From NCBI GenBank assembly GCA_046760445.1, contig JBHIEE010000062.1, forward strand, positions 1 to 17,044: DNA of 17,044 nucleotides, written 5' to 3'. How positions within the stretch are numbered: the stretch's first letter is position 1; every line of letters begins with the position of its first letter. The notes under the pieces are model-generated. The model was given only the letters and a program-made list of their open reading frames with translations, ran no database searches and was not told the DNA's origin. Shown here piece after piece: positions 6,689 to 11,965 of this stretch. The stretch comes from JBHIEE01 sp046760445 (lineage in GTDB: Bacteria > Acidobacteriota > Aminicenantia > JdFR-78). A program made the position numbers and the translations under genes.

Positions 6689-7066
6689 ATGTGTAAAGAT
6701 GACCTTTTTTGTGGGATTAATAAAGCTAAATCAGAGAATGTCGAGCAGATGACCGATTTAGAAAAAAAGCATACTCCGATTATTGAAGCTCCTGATAAAG
6801 TGAGAAAAGGTGAGCCTTTTGAAGTTTTTATAGAAGTGGGAAGACATATGAAACATCCCAATGAAAATGCCCATTATATTGAATGGATTGAACTATATTC
6901 AGGGGACACTTTTTTAGCAAGGGTTGATTTAATCCCCCGACTAACTGAGCCGAGGGTAAAATTTGCGATTGCTTTGGATTATTCTCATCCACTCAAAGTG
7001 CGAGAGAGATGCAACCTTCACGGAGTATGGGAAAGTTTTTCCAAAGAGATTGCTGTTGAAGAATAA
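6689..7066 (+). CDS. sor: Superoxide reductase (neelaredoxin-type, single domain)
   Basis: A 125-residue protein that reduces superoxide to hydrogen peroxide without making oxygen, using a mononuclear Fe(His)4Cys centre. The five ligands are visible: H28 (KKHTP), H56 (KHPNEN), H62 (AHYIEW), C108 and H111 (CNLHG). The N-terminal desulforedoxin domain of two-domain desulfoferrodoxins is absent; that fold is encoded separately 58 nt downstream. The usual E-K-H loop reads K-K-H, so the Glu that can cap the iron is displaced by Lys. Two extra cysteines lie near the N-terminus (C2, C8). A strong AAAGGAGG site precedes the ATG. Electrons would come from rubredoxin or the nearby desulforedoxin. Confidence 0.92.
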   Translation: MCKDDLFCGINKAKSENVEQMTDLEKKHTPIIEAPDKVRKGEPFEVFIEVGRHMKHPNENAHYIEWIELYSGDTFLARVDLIPRLTEPRVKFAIALDYSHPLKVRERCNLHGVWESFSKEIAVEE

Positions 7067-7067
7067 A

Positions 7068-7096
7068 TCAAATTTGAGGGTTTTCAAATTTGAAAA
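7068..7096. repeat. Tandem TCAAATTTGA palindromes forming a hairpin
   Basis: The 10-nt palindrome TCAAATTTGA occurs at 7068-7077 and again at 7084-7093, the second inside a 16-nt palindrome, TTTTCAAATTTGAAAA (7081-7096). In RNA the copies can pair as a 10-bp stem with a 6-nt loop. It lies between the superoxide reductase stop and the desulforedoxin start and could be an operator or an mRNA processing or stability element. Confidence 0.5.
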
Positions 7097-7124
7097 GTCT
7101 TATTATTTAAGAAGGAGATTTAGA

Positions 7125-7244
7125 ATGGCTGAACAAAGAAAAACTTATGTTTGTTCAACTTGTGGGCAGGAAGTAAAAGTCCTCAAAGCAGGAGTAGGAA
7201 CTTTGGTTTGCTGCAACAAACCGATGAACATTAAAAAAGACTAA
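7125..7244 (+). CDS. Stand-alone desulforedoxin-like protein
   Basis: A 39-residue protein with the desulforedoxin iron site: C10 and C13 (C-S-T-C) and the adjacent pair C29-C30 (LVCCNKPM), binding one Fe(Cys)4. It matches the N-terminal domain of two-domain superoxide reductases (Y-x-C-x2-C-G, then VCC-x-x-PM) but ends right after it. The frame is open further upstream into the sor gene, but ATG 7125 with GAAGGAGA just before it is clearly the start and gives the exact domain length. It would act as a small electron carrier, most simply to the superoxide reductase encoded just before it. The ferritin-like gene starts 22 nt later. Confidence 0.9.
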   Translation: MAEQRKTYVCSTCGQEVKVLKAGVGTLVCCNKPMNIKKD

Positions 7245-7266
7245 TTTTTTTATTTAAAGGGAAAAA

Positions 7267-7719
7267 ATGGGAAAAAACATCATCTTAGAAGCGATAAATT
7301 ATGCTATTCAAAGGGAAGAAAAGGCTGTTCAATTCTATCAACAAGCTTTATCTTTAACCCTTAATCAGTCCCTTAAAGAGATGTTTCGTTCTCTAGCTGA
7401 CGAAGAAAAAAAACATAAAGAGTTGCTTCAGAAGATTAAACAAAAAGATATCATTCAATTAGAAACTGATTATATTCCTGATCTGAAAATAACTGATTAT
7501 TTAATCCCAGTTGAGTTCTCTCCTGAAATGGACCTTCAGGAATTGCTTATTCTGGCGATTAAAAAAGAAGAGGAATCTATTACTCTATATACTCAACTGG
7601 CTGAAAGGAGTAAAAATTCTGAATTAATCAAGCTTTTTCAACTTCTAATTCAGCAGGAAAAAAAGCACAAGTTTAAACTTGAAGCTCAATACGAGGATTT
7701 TATATATCAGGAAGATTAG
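7267..7719 (+). CDS. Ferritin-like diiron protein (rubrerythrin-related)
   Basis: A 150-residue helical protein with the duplicated diiron pattern: Glu in AIQREEKAVQFY, E-x-x-H in DEEKKH, Glu in AIKKEEESITLY and E-x-x-H in QEKKHKFKLE. There is no rubredoxin domain, signal peptide or membrane segment. It starts at an ATG with AAAGGG 6 nt upstream and follows desulforedoxin by 22 nt, so it is probably in the same transcript. It differs more from the two other ferritin-like proteins here than they do from each other: the linker between its two helical hairpins is distinct and the acidic EF-x-DY tail is lacking. Likely roles are peroxide reduction with rubredoxin or desulforedoxin as donor, or iron handling; which one is open. 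Confidence 0.85.
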   Translation: MGKNIILEAINYAIQREEKAVQFYQQALSLTLNQSLKEMFRSLADEEKKHKELLQKIKQKDIIQLETDYIPDLKITDYLIPVEFSPEMDLQELLILAIKKEEESITLYTQLAERSKNSELIKLFQLLIQQEKKHKFKLEAQYEDFIYQED

Positions 7720-7757
7720 TCTCTGATAGTGTCAAAAATAATATGAAAGAATATAAA

Positions 7758-7860
7758 AACCACAGAGAACACAGAGAAATGAAAATTCCATCCCGAGTAC
7801 TCGGGATGATATTTGGTGCTTGGGATTTGGGATTTATTAAAGTATGTGGCCTCTGTGGTT
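7758..7860. repeat. MITE-like intergenic repeat with terminal inverted repeats
   Basis: AACCACAGAG (7758-7767) and CTCTGTGGTT (7851-7860) are exact inverted ends of a 103-nt non-coding unit. Inside, AACCACAGAG is followed by the near repeat AACACAGAG, and at 7789-7808 there is a 20-nt perfect palindrome, CATCCCGAGTACTCGGGATG. The unit fills most of the gap between two ferritin-like genes and its base make-up differs from the flanking coding DNA. Non-autonomous palindromic elements of this sort recur across many genomes of uncultivated bacteria, from my general knowledge. Confidence 0.6.
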
Positions 7861-7898
7861 AAATTTGACAATACTAGAAAAAATTAGTGGAGGCAAAA

Positions 7899-8396
7899 AT
7901 GAATCTATCACCAGCTGAGATATTAGCTCAGGCTATTAAATCTGAAAAAGAAGCTAAAGATTTATACTCCACCCTCTATCAGAAAGTTAAGAATGAAGTA
8001 TTAAGAAGTAAACTCAGATTTCTAATGTTTGAAGAAGATAAACACCAGGAGATGCTTAGGCGGCTTTTTTCTCAGAGATTTTCCCGAGGAGAACTGAAAC
8101 TTCCTAATAAGTCATTCTTACCCAAGATGAAAGTTGGGATAGATGAGAGAACTTCAGTTTTAGATTTATTTAAATTAGCTATGGAAGCTGAAAAAGAATC
8201 AGAGGAGTTTTATCTTCGCGCAGCCAAAAAGTCAAAAGAAAAAGGAAATAGAAGAATGTTCAACTACCTCAGTCGAGTGGAAAGAAGTCATTTCTTTATG
8301 ATAAAATCAGAAATCGATTTACTTTCTGAATTTCCCGACTATTATAATGTCGAGGATTTCCATTTTGGGCATGAAATGGTTCATATCGGACCATAA
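7899..8396 (+). CDS. Ferritin-like diiron protein, paralogue of the 384-875 gene
   Basis: A 165-residue helical protein with diiron ligands E16 (KSEKEA), E46/H49 (FEEDKH), E98 (EAEKES) and E128/H131 (VERSHF). The long SRGELKLPNKSFLPK linker between the two helical hairpins and the SEFPDYYNVEDFHF tail resemble the minus-strand protein at 384-875. An in-frame GTG at 7887 would extend it, but that codon overlaps the Shine-Dalgarno (GTGGAGG) for ATG 7899, so the ATG is the start. There is no rubredoxin domain, yet a rubredoxin gene follows 90 nt downstream with an identical TGGAGGCAAAA leader. This suggests a split rubrerythrin system. Peroxide reduction is the likely role. Confidence 0.85.
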   Translation: MNLSPAEILAQAIKSEKEAKDLYSTLYQKVKNEVLRSKLRFLMFEEDKHQEMLRRLFSQRFSRGELKLPNKSFLPKMKVGIDERTSVLDLFKLAMEAEKESEEFYLRAAKKSKEKGNRRMFNYLSRVERSHFFMIKSEIDLLSEFPDYYNVEDFHFGHEMVHIGP

Positions 8397-8401
8397 ACTC
8401 G

Positions 8402-8468
8402 GGAGCTGTAAATCGTAAATTGTTAACTTTAAAGTTACAATTCACTATTTACAGTTCACGATTTACGA
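8402..8468. repeat. Palindromic AT-rich intergenic repeat
   Basis: The gap between the ferritin-like and rubredoxin genes holds an imperfect hairpin: AATTGTTAACTTT (8421-8433) pairs with AAAGTTACAATT with one bulged T, and GTAAAT/ATTTAC copies extend the stem. TAAATCGTAAA-like and TTTACAG/TTTACGA units repeat on both sides. It ends just before the rubredoxin ribosome binding site and could form a long mRNA stem-loop. Confidence 0.55.
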
Positions 8469-8486
8469 AATTAGATGGAGGCAAAA

Positions 8487-8651
8487 ATGAAAAAATGGGA
8501 ATGTACGATTTGTGAGTATGTCTATGACCCAGAGAAAGGAGACCCTGAGAATGGGATTAATCCAGGAACACCTTTTGAACAGCTTCCTGATGACTGGGTG
8601 TGCCCGGAATGCGGTGCTTATAAAGACCAATTTGAAGAGCTTGGAGAATAA
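8487..8651 (+). CDS. rub: Rubredoxin
   Basis: A complete 54-residue rubredoxin. The Fe(Cys)4 ligands are C6 and C9 (ECTICEY) and C39 and C42 (VCPECGA). The family core YVYDPEKGDP, NGINPGTPFEQLPDDW and the conserved aromatic residues are intact. The start is ATG 8487 with TGGAGG 6 nt upstream. It is a one-electron carrier that in anaerobes serves superoxide reductase and rubrerythrin-type proteins, all encoded just upstream. A candidate reductase for it is the FAD protein at 15443-16678. It is too short for ordinary gene callers with a length cut-off and can easily be missed. Confidence 0.96.
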   Translation: MKKWECTICEYVYDPEKGDPENGINPGTPFEQLPDDWVCPECGAYKDQFEELGE

Positions 8652-8706
8652 ATATCTCGGATAGTCATTAACCCTTGCTTAGTTTAAAAATTAAGGAGAG
8701 AAAAAA

Positions 8707-9948
8707 ATGATCAGTTCAATTGCCGAGATGGCTAAAAAACAACTTCTCAAAGCAGCTAAAAGAATAAACTTAGATCCAAATATTCAGAAAATACTTGAGA
8801 AACCCATGAGAGTTTTTGAAGTATCCATTCCAATCATTAGAGACAACGGGGAAGTTGAGGTCTTTACTGGCTATCGGTGTCAATACAACGATGCCCGTGG
8901 GCCAGCCAAAGGTGGTGTTCGCTATCATCCAGAGGTGACAAAAGATGAAATTGTTGCTTTAGCAGCTTGGATGACTTGGAAATGTGCTTTAGTAGATTTG
9001 CCGTATGGAGGAGCAAAAGGGGGGATTATCTGTGATCCAATCAAACTTTCCGAAAAAGAACTGGAAAGACTAACCAGGCGGTATACTACTGAGATTGCTC
9101 CTATTCTTGGCCCGCATCTTGATATTCCTGCCCCTGATGTTTATACCACTTCCAAAACTATGGCCTGGATGATGGATACTTTTAGTATATTAAAAGGTTA
9201 TACTGAACCAAGTATTGTTACAGGGAAACCCGAGGTTCTCGGCGGTTCTAAAGGAAGGAAAGAAGCCACTGGTCGGGGAGTAGCTATTATCACTCAGGAG
9301 CTGTTTCGGGCTTTGAAAAAAAGTTTAAAGGGAACGAAAATAGCGATTCAGGGATTTGGAAATGTAGGAAGTTATGCAGCCCTTTTTCTTTCCCAAATGG
9401 GAGCTAAAATTGTAGCTGTTTCTGATGTCTTGGGTGCTTTAGTTAATGAAGAAGGTTTTTCCCCGGGTGAATTGATTTCTTATGTGGAGAAATATGGTTC
9501 TTTTGAAAAATTTAAAGCCAAAAGAATACCACGAGATGAATTACTATTTCAAAAAGTGGATGTCTTGATTCCAGCGGCTTTGGAAAATCAAATACATTCC
9601 AAAAATGTAGAAAAAATCAAAGCCAAAATTATCGTTGAGGGAGCTAATGGTCCGACCACACCAGAAGCAGATGAAGTTTTAGAGAAAAAAAGAATTTATG
9701 TTGTGCCTGATATTTTAGCCAATGCAGGAGGAGTTATTGTTAGCCATTTAGAATGGGTTCAGGCAATAAGTGGTCTTTACTGGGAAGAAGAGGAGGTTAA
9801 TCACCACTTAGAGAAAAAACTGGTTAAAGGTTTCAAAGAAGTCTGGAATAAATCCAATGAACTGGGGGTTTCATTAAGAGAGGCGGCTTATATCATTGCT
9901 CTGGAAAGAGTTGCTGAAGTTTATCGTTATCGAGGAATTTTTCCTTAA
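8707..9948 (+). CDS. gdhA: Glutamate dehydrogenase (Glu/Leu/Phe/Val dehydrogenase family)
   Basis: A 413-residue enzyme interconverting glutamate with 2-oxoglutarate and ammonia, using NAD(P). The family active-site signature is LPYGGAKGG with catalytic K104. Substrate-domain motifs include TGYRCQYNDARGPAKGGVRY and PAPDVYTTSKTMAWMMD. The nucleotide-binding domain has GFGNVGSYAA, followed by VEGANGPTTPEA and ANAGGVIVSHLEWVQ. The length is typical of the hexameric short form. The start has AAGGAGAG upstream. Cofactor preference cannot be decided. Its product could feed a 2-oxoglutarate-type ferredoxin oxidoreductase such as the one at 1672-4274, making amino-acid fermentation plausible. Confidence 0.95.
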   Translation: MISSIAEMAKKQLLKAAKRINLDPNIQKILEKPMRVFEVSIPIIRDNGEVEVFTGYRCQYNDARGPAKGGVRYHPEVTKDEIVALAAWMTWKCALVDLPYGGAKGGIICDPIKLSEKELERLTRRYTTEIAPILGPHLDIPAPDVYTTSKTMAWMMDTFSILKGYTEPSIVTGKPEVLGGSKGRKEATGRGVAIITQELFRALKKSLKGTKIAIQGFGNVGSYAALFLSQMGAKIVAVSDVLGALVNEEGFSPGELISYVEKYGSFEKFKAKRIPRDELLFQKVDVLIPAALENQIHSKNVEKIKAKIIVEGANGPTTPEADEVLEKKRIYVVPDILANAGGVIVSHLEWVQAISGLYWEEEEVNHHLEKKLVKGFKEVWNKSNELGVSLREAAYIIALERVAEVYRYRGIFP

Positions 9949-9984
9949 TAATACAAATTCAGGCCGATTTGGCTCGTCATTAAC

Positions 9985-9993
9985 GGGGGGGGG
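9985..9993 (+). repeat. Run of nine G
   Basis: Nine consecutive G residues lie in the gap between the glutamate dehydrogenase gene and the csoR promoter, in an AT-rich region. The length could vary between cells or be a sequencing or assembly error. Confidence 0.6.
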
Positions 9994-10024
9994 ATTAGAG
10001 ATTATCGGAAAATAAAAAAATCAC

Positions 10025-10054
10025 TTGACATACTATATGGGGGTATGGTATAAA
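10025..10054 (+). promoter_or_regulatory. Strong promoter of csoR
   Basis: A perfect TTGACA (10025-10030) and TATAAA (10049-10054) are separated by 18 nt. The start codon at 10071 and its GGAGG site follow at once, so the 5' leader is very short. The spacer contains the CsoR-type operator. Confidence 0.8.
10030..10046 (+). promoter_or_regulatory. CsoR-type operator between -35 and -10
   Basis: ATACTATATGGGGGTAT is a pseudo-palindrome with ATAC and GTAT ends and a G-run, close to the known Bacillus-type CsoR box (TACCCTACGGGGGTA). It occupies the promoter spacer of csoR, so the bound repressor would block RNA polymerase. Autoregulation by Cu(I) is the simplest reading. No second copy was seen before the downstream copper genes. 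Confidence 0.7.
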
Positions 10055-10070
10055 CAAGATGGAGGTAGAA

Positions 10071-10355
10071 ATGAATACTCATCCAACGACTCACTTAGAA
10101 GAATTAGTTAGGTTAAAAAGAATAGAAGGACAAATTCGGGGAATTCAAAAAATGATTGAGGAGAAAAGATACTGTGTTGATATTTTAACTCAGCTTTCTG
10201 CCGTAGTAGGAGCAATAATGAAAGTTGAAGAAAATATCTTAGCTAGACATCTTGAAAGCTGTGTTTATCGGAGCTTCTCTAAGGGGAGCCGTCGGGATCG
10301 AGAAGGAAAAATAAGAGAAATCATCACATTATTAAAGAAATTTAGAAAGTATTAA
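10071..10355 (+). CDS. csoR: CsoR family Cu(I)-sensing repressor
   Basis: A 94-residue all-helical regulator of the CsoR/RcnR family. The Cu(I) ligand set C-H-C is present as C35 (RYCVDIL), H60 and C64 (ARHLESC), with the spacing of copper sensors rather than nickel or formaldehyde sensors. LVRLKRIEGQIRGIQKMIEE is the typical first helix. ATG 10059 would add four residues, but it overlaps the GGAGG that serves ATG 10071, so the latter is the better start. The gene lies at the head of a copper-handling island and carries a matching operator in its own promoter. Cu(I) binding would release the DNA. Confidence 0.9.
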   Translation: MNTHPTTHLEELVRLKRIEGQIRGIQKMIEEKRYCVDILTQLSAVVGAIMKVEENILARHLESCVYRSFSKGSRRDREGKIREIITLLKKFRKY

Positions 10356-10435
10356 AGAAGGTTTTCAAATGATAATTGGAGATATTATCAGGGAACAGAG
10401 ATTTCAATATATGAGTAAGGATAGAATAAAAATAC

Positions 10436-10600
10436 TAAATTCGAAATTCGAAATCCTAAACAATATCAAATTACCAAAATACAAATGACCAACACAAAAA
10501 TTATTCTGATCTCTACTTGTCGACAGACAGGTGTTTTGAATTTAGAACATTTGAATTTTGGATTTGTTTCGAATTTCGATATTTGGATTTCGGATTTAAT
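10436..10600. repeat. Imperfect long inverted repeat
   Basis: The left arm (AAATTCGAAATTCGAAATCC and following) is mirrored by a right arm containing TTTGAATTTTGGATTTG, TTTCGAATTTCGATATTTGG and CGGATTT. Arms of roughly 60 nt meet at a centre near TTGTCGACAGACAGG (about 10519-10533). Repeats built on GAAATTCGAAA and AATTTTGGATTT units are, to my knowledge, scattered in many candidate-phylum genomes. This looks like a non-autonomous element inserted between csoR and the genes it presumably controls. Confidence 0.6.
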
Positions 10601-10630
10601 TTTATGTGGAGGTGAAGCCAAAAATCAGAG

Positions 10631-10663
10631 CTTGAAAACCCAATACTGACAAGGGTTTTCAAG
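10631..10663 (+). repeat. 11-bp perfect hairpin upstream of the SHOCT gene
   Basis: CTTGAAAACCC (10631-10641) pairs exactly with GGGTTTTCAAG (10653-10663) across an 11-nt loop. It ends 36 nt before the start codon at 10700. It could be a leader structure or the end of the preceding repeat. There is no U-run after it. Confidence 0.6.
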
Positions 10664-10699
10664 GCTGAAAATGCTCTTAAAAAGAAGGAGGTGATAAAA

Positions 10700-10921
10700 A
10701 TGATGTGGGGAGGACATTGGATGTTTGGAGGATTTATGTGGATCTTCTGGATTGCTGCTCTTATCGGTTTAGTCTTCTTCGTTAAATGGTTAGTTCAACA
10801 AAGCAAAGCGAGTGAGACTAACTATAGTGAAAATTCCTTAGAAATATTGAAAAGAAGATATGCTCAAGGAGGGATTGACAAAGATGAATTTGAACAAAAA
10901 AAGAAAGACTTATTATCTTGA
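10700..10921 (+). CDS. Small membrane protein with SHOCT domain
   Basis: A 73-residue protein. The N-terminus is rich in Met, Trp, Gly and His (MMWGGHWMFGGFMW), followed by one transmembrane helix (about residues 12-31). A C-terminal SHOCT motif reads LEILKRRYAQGGIDKDEFEQ and on to KKKDLL. A GTG at 10691 is in frame but belongs to the Shine-Dalgarno AAGGAGGTGA; ATG 10700 is the start. SHOCT is a short oligomerisation-type motif often found at the end of small membrane proteins, including ones near metal-transport genes. The Met/His-rich N-terminus could bind copper, which is inference. Confidence 0.8.
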   Translation: MMWGGHWMFGGFMWIFWIAALIGLVFFVKWLVQQSKASETNYSENSLEILKRRYAQGGIDKDEFEQKKKDLLS

Positions 10922-10956
10922 GAAGCAGATAAATTAATTTAAAAAAGGAGGAACCA

Positions 10957-11031
10957 ATGGTTACCAGAAAATATTTCCTGAGACCCGTGACTCATTGTGC
11001 TGAGGGTCACTGTATGAGGTCCTGGGTATGA
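10957..11031 (+). CDS. 24-residue His/Cys-rich micro-ORF
   Basis: ATG 10957 follows a strong GGAGG (10947-10951) by 5 nt and opens a 24-codon frame ending at TGA 11029. The peptide has two His-Cys pairs spaced as HCAEGHCM (H13, C14, H18, C19), a pattern able to bind a soft metal such as Cu(I). Within the frame, GTGACTCA (10987-10994) and TGAGGGTCAC (11001-11010) form an 8-bp stem with a 2-nt bulge. It lies between two small membrane-protein genes of the copper island. It may be a metal-binding micropeptide or a leader peptide controlling the next gene. No family is recognised. Confidence 0.45.
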   Translation: MVTRKYFLRPVTHCAEGHCMRSWV

Positions 11032-11066
11032 CCGTAAACTGCCTATTAATTGAGAAAGGAGGAAAT

Positions 11067-11315
11067 ATGAAATCCGAGAAACTTAATGCTAAGGCGCTTG
11101 GTTTTAGCTTAGCAATATATAGTGCTCTATTGATGGTAATTCTATCAATCCTAGGAATCTTAGATCTGGTCGACTCAGCAGTAGAAATAATGAAATCTTT
11201 CCACATCGGATTTTCTCTCAGCTTTGTCGGAATTATTATAGGTATTATAGAAGCAGCGATTTTTGGTTTTGTAAGTGGAGTAATAATTGCATTTTTTTAC
11301 AATAGGATTGGATAA
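11067..11315 (+). CDS. Small two-helix membrane protein
   Basis: An 82-residue protein. The start is ATG 11067 with AAAGGAGG just upstream; the frame is open further back but has no ribosome site there. After a short basic N-terminus (MKSEKLNAKALGF) there are two hydrophobic helices (about 11-32 and 46-77), the second Ile/Gly-rich and ending FFYNRIG. The pattern resembles small proteins usually labelled bacteriophage holin or DUF5676-like (KxNxKALGxxxGI start, FxYN end), which also occur as single genes in non-phage settings. No phage genes are nearby, so lysis is unlikely. Its role in the copper island is unknown. Confidence 0.75.
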   Translation: MKSEKLNAKALGFSLAIYSALLMVILSILGILDLVDSAVEIMKSFHIGFSLSFVGIIIGIIEAAIFGFVSGVIIAFFYNRIG

Positions 11316-11511
11316 TTCATTAAACAGACACAACTTTGATGGCGCAAATATGGAAAATAATCACTTAACGCATATTGAAAGCAAAAATCGCGATGTATTA
11401 ATCTGGTCCGCCATATTAACCAGAGGTTATTTATAGAGTTAACTGTTAGTATAATTATTCATTCATGTGGAATAGAGGTTAATGAAAAAAATAAATCCAT
11501 AAAAGATAGAA
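11316..11511. other. Gap before the Rieske genes, with possible promoter
   Basis: No convincing gene is present. A perfect TATAAT (11450-11455) sits 57 nt before the first Rieske start, with a weak TTATTT 17 nt upstream (11427-11432). ATGGCG (about 11339-11344) and CGCCAT (about 11409-11414) form a distant 6-bp inverted repeat. A 28-codon frame at 11350-11436 lacks a ribosome binding site. Confidence 0.35.
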
Positions 11512-11961
11512 ATGAACAAGAATAAAGAAAGAAAAAAATTATCAAGGCGACATTTCTTGGACTATCTAATAGGTGGATCAATAGCAGTAACTATTTTTGG
11601 AGTGTTAGTTCCCATGTTAGCCTATCTTTGGCCTAAACAAAGAAAAGGAGAAACAATAGGGGGAAGAATTAAGATTTTAAAAGAGTCTGAATTGCCTGAA
11701 GGAAAGGGAAAGATTGTTTTATATGAGAATAAACCAGTGATATTAATTCATACTAAGATAGGATTTTTTGCTCTTTCTGCGATCTGTACCCATTTGGGTT
11801 GTATTGTCCATTGGGATGAAACTAAACAACTAATTCTCTGTCCTTGTCATGCTGGAGTTTTTGATGTAAAGGGAAATGTCCTTAGCGGACCTCCACCTAG
11901 ACCTTTACCTGCTTATAATGTCTCTTTAGTAGCTGGAGATGTTTACATGGAGAAAGGATAG
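11512..11961 (+). CDS. Rieske [2Fe-2S] protein 1, membrane-anchored
   Basis: A 149-residue protein. The N-terminus has a twin-arginine motif (LSRRHFLDYL) followed by one hydrophobic segment (about 20-42), the layout of a Tat-exported, uncleaved Rieske anchor. The cluster boxes are complete: C92-T-H94-L-G-C97 and C110-P-C112-H113-A-G. This gives two Cys and two His ligands plus the disulfide Cys pair of bc1/b6f-type Rieske proteins, followed by GPPPRPLPAY. The catalytic head would face outside the membrane. Its ribosome binding site is weak. A second Rieske gene follows 4 nt after its stop. No cytochrome b or c gene is in the window. Confidence 0.92.
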   Translation: MNKNKERKKLSRRHFLDYLIGGSIAVTIFGVLVPMLAYLWPKQRKGETIGGRIKILKESELPEGKGKIVLYENKPVILIHTKIGFFALSAICTHLGCIVHWDETKQLILCPCHAGVFDVKGNVLSGPPPRPLPAYNVSLVAGDVYMEKG

Positions 11962-11965
11962 AAAT

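Larger units (their letters stand above)
10356..10690. other. Long gene-poor gap filled by repeats
   Basis: This stretch between csoR and the SHOCT gene is mostly non-coding. It holds a long imperfect inverted repeat (about 10436-10600) and an 11-bp hairpin (10631-10663). A 39-codon frame at 10369-10488 (MIIGDIIREQRFQYMSKDRI start) has an AGAAGG site but its second half is repeat sequence, so I do not call it a gene. No terminator or second CsoR box was found. Confidence 0.5.

Noticed and set aside
7758..8468. CRISPR array
   Set aside because: The repeats are palindromic single units of different kinds, with no regular repeat-spacer pattern and no cas genes.
10369..10488. 39-codon frame after csoR
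   Set aside because: About half of it is translated intergenic repeat, giving low-complexity sequence (ILNSKFEILN); only the first 15 residues lie outside.
11067..11315. Prophage holin
   Set aside because: No endolysin, tail, capsid or integrase gene is near, and the gene sits within a copper island; the holin label would rest on general shape only.
11350..11436. 28-codon frame before the Rieske genes
   Set aside because: No ribosome binding site and no recognisable feature.
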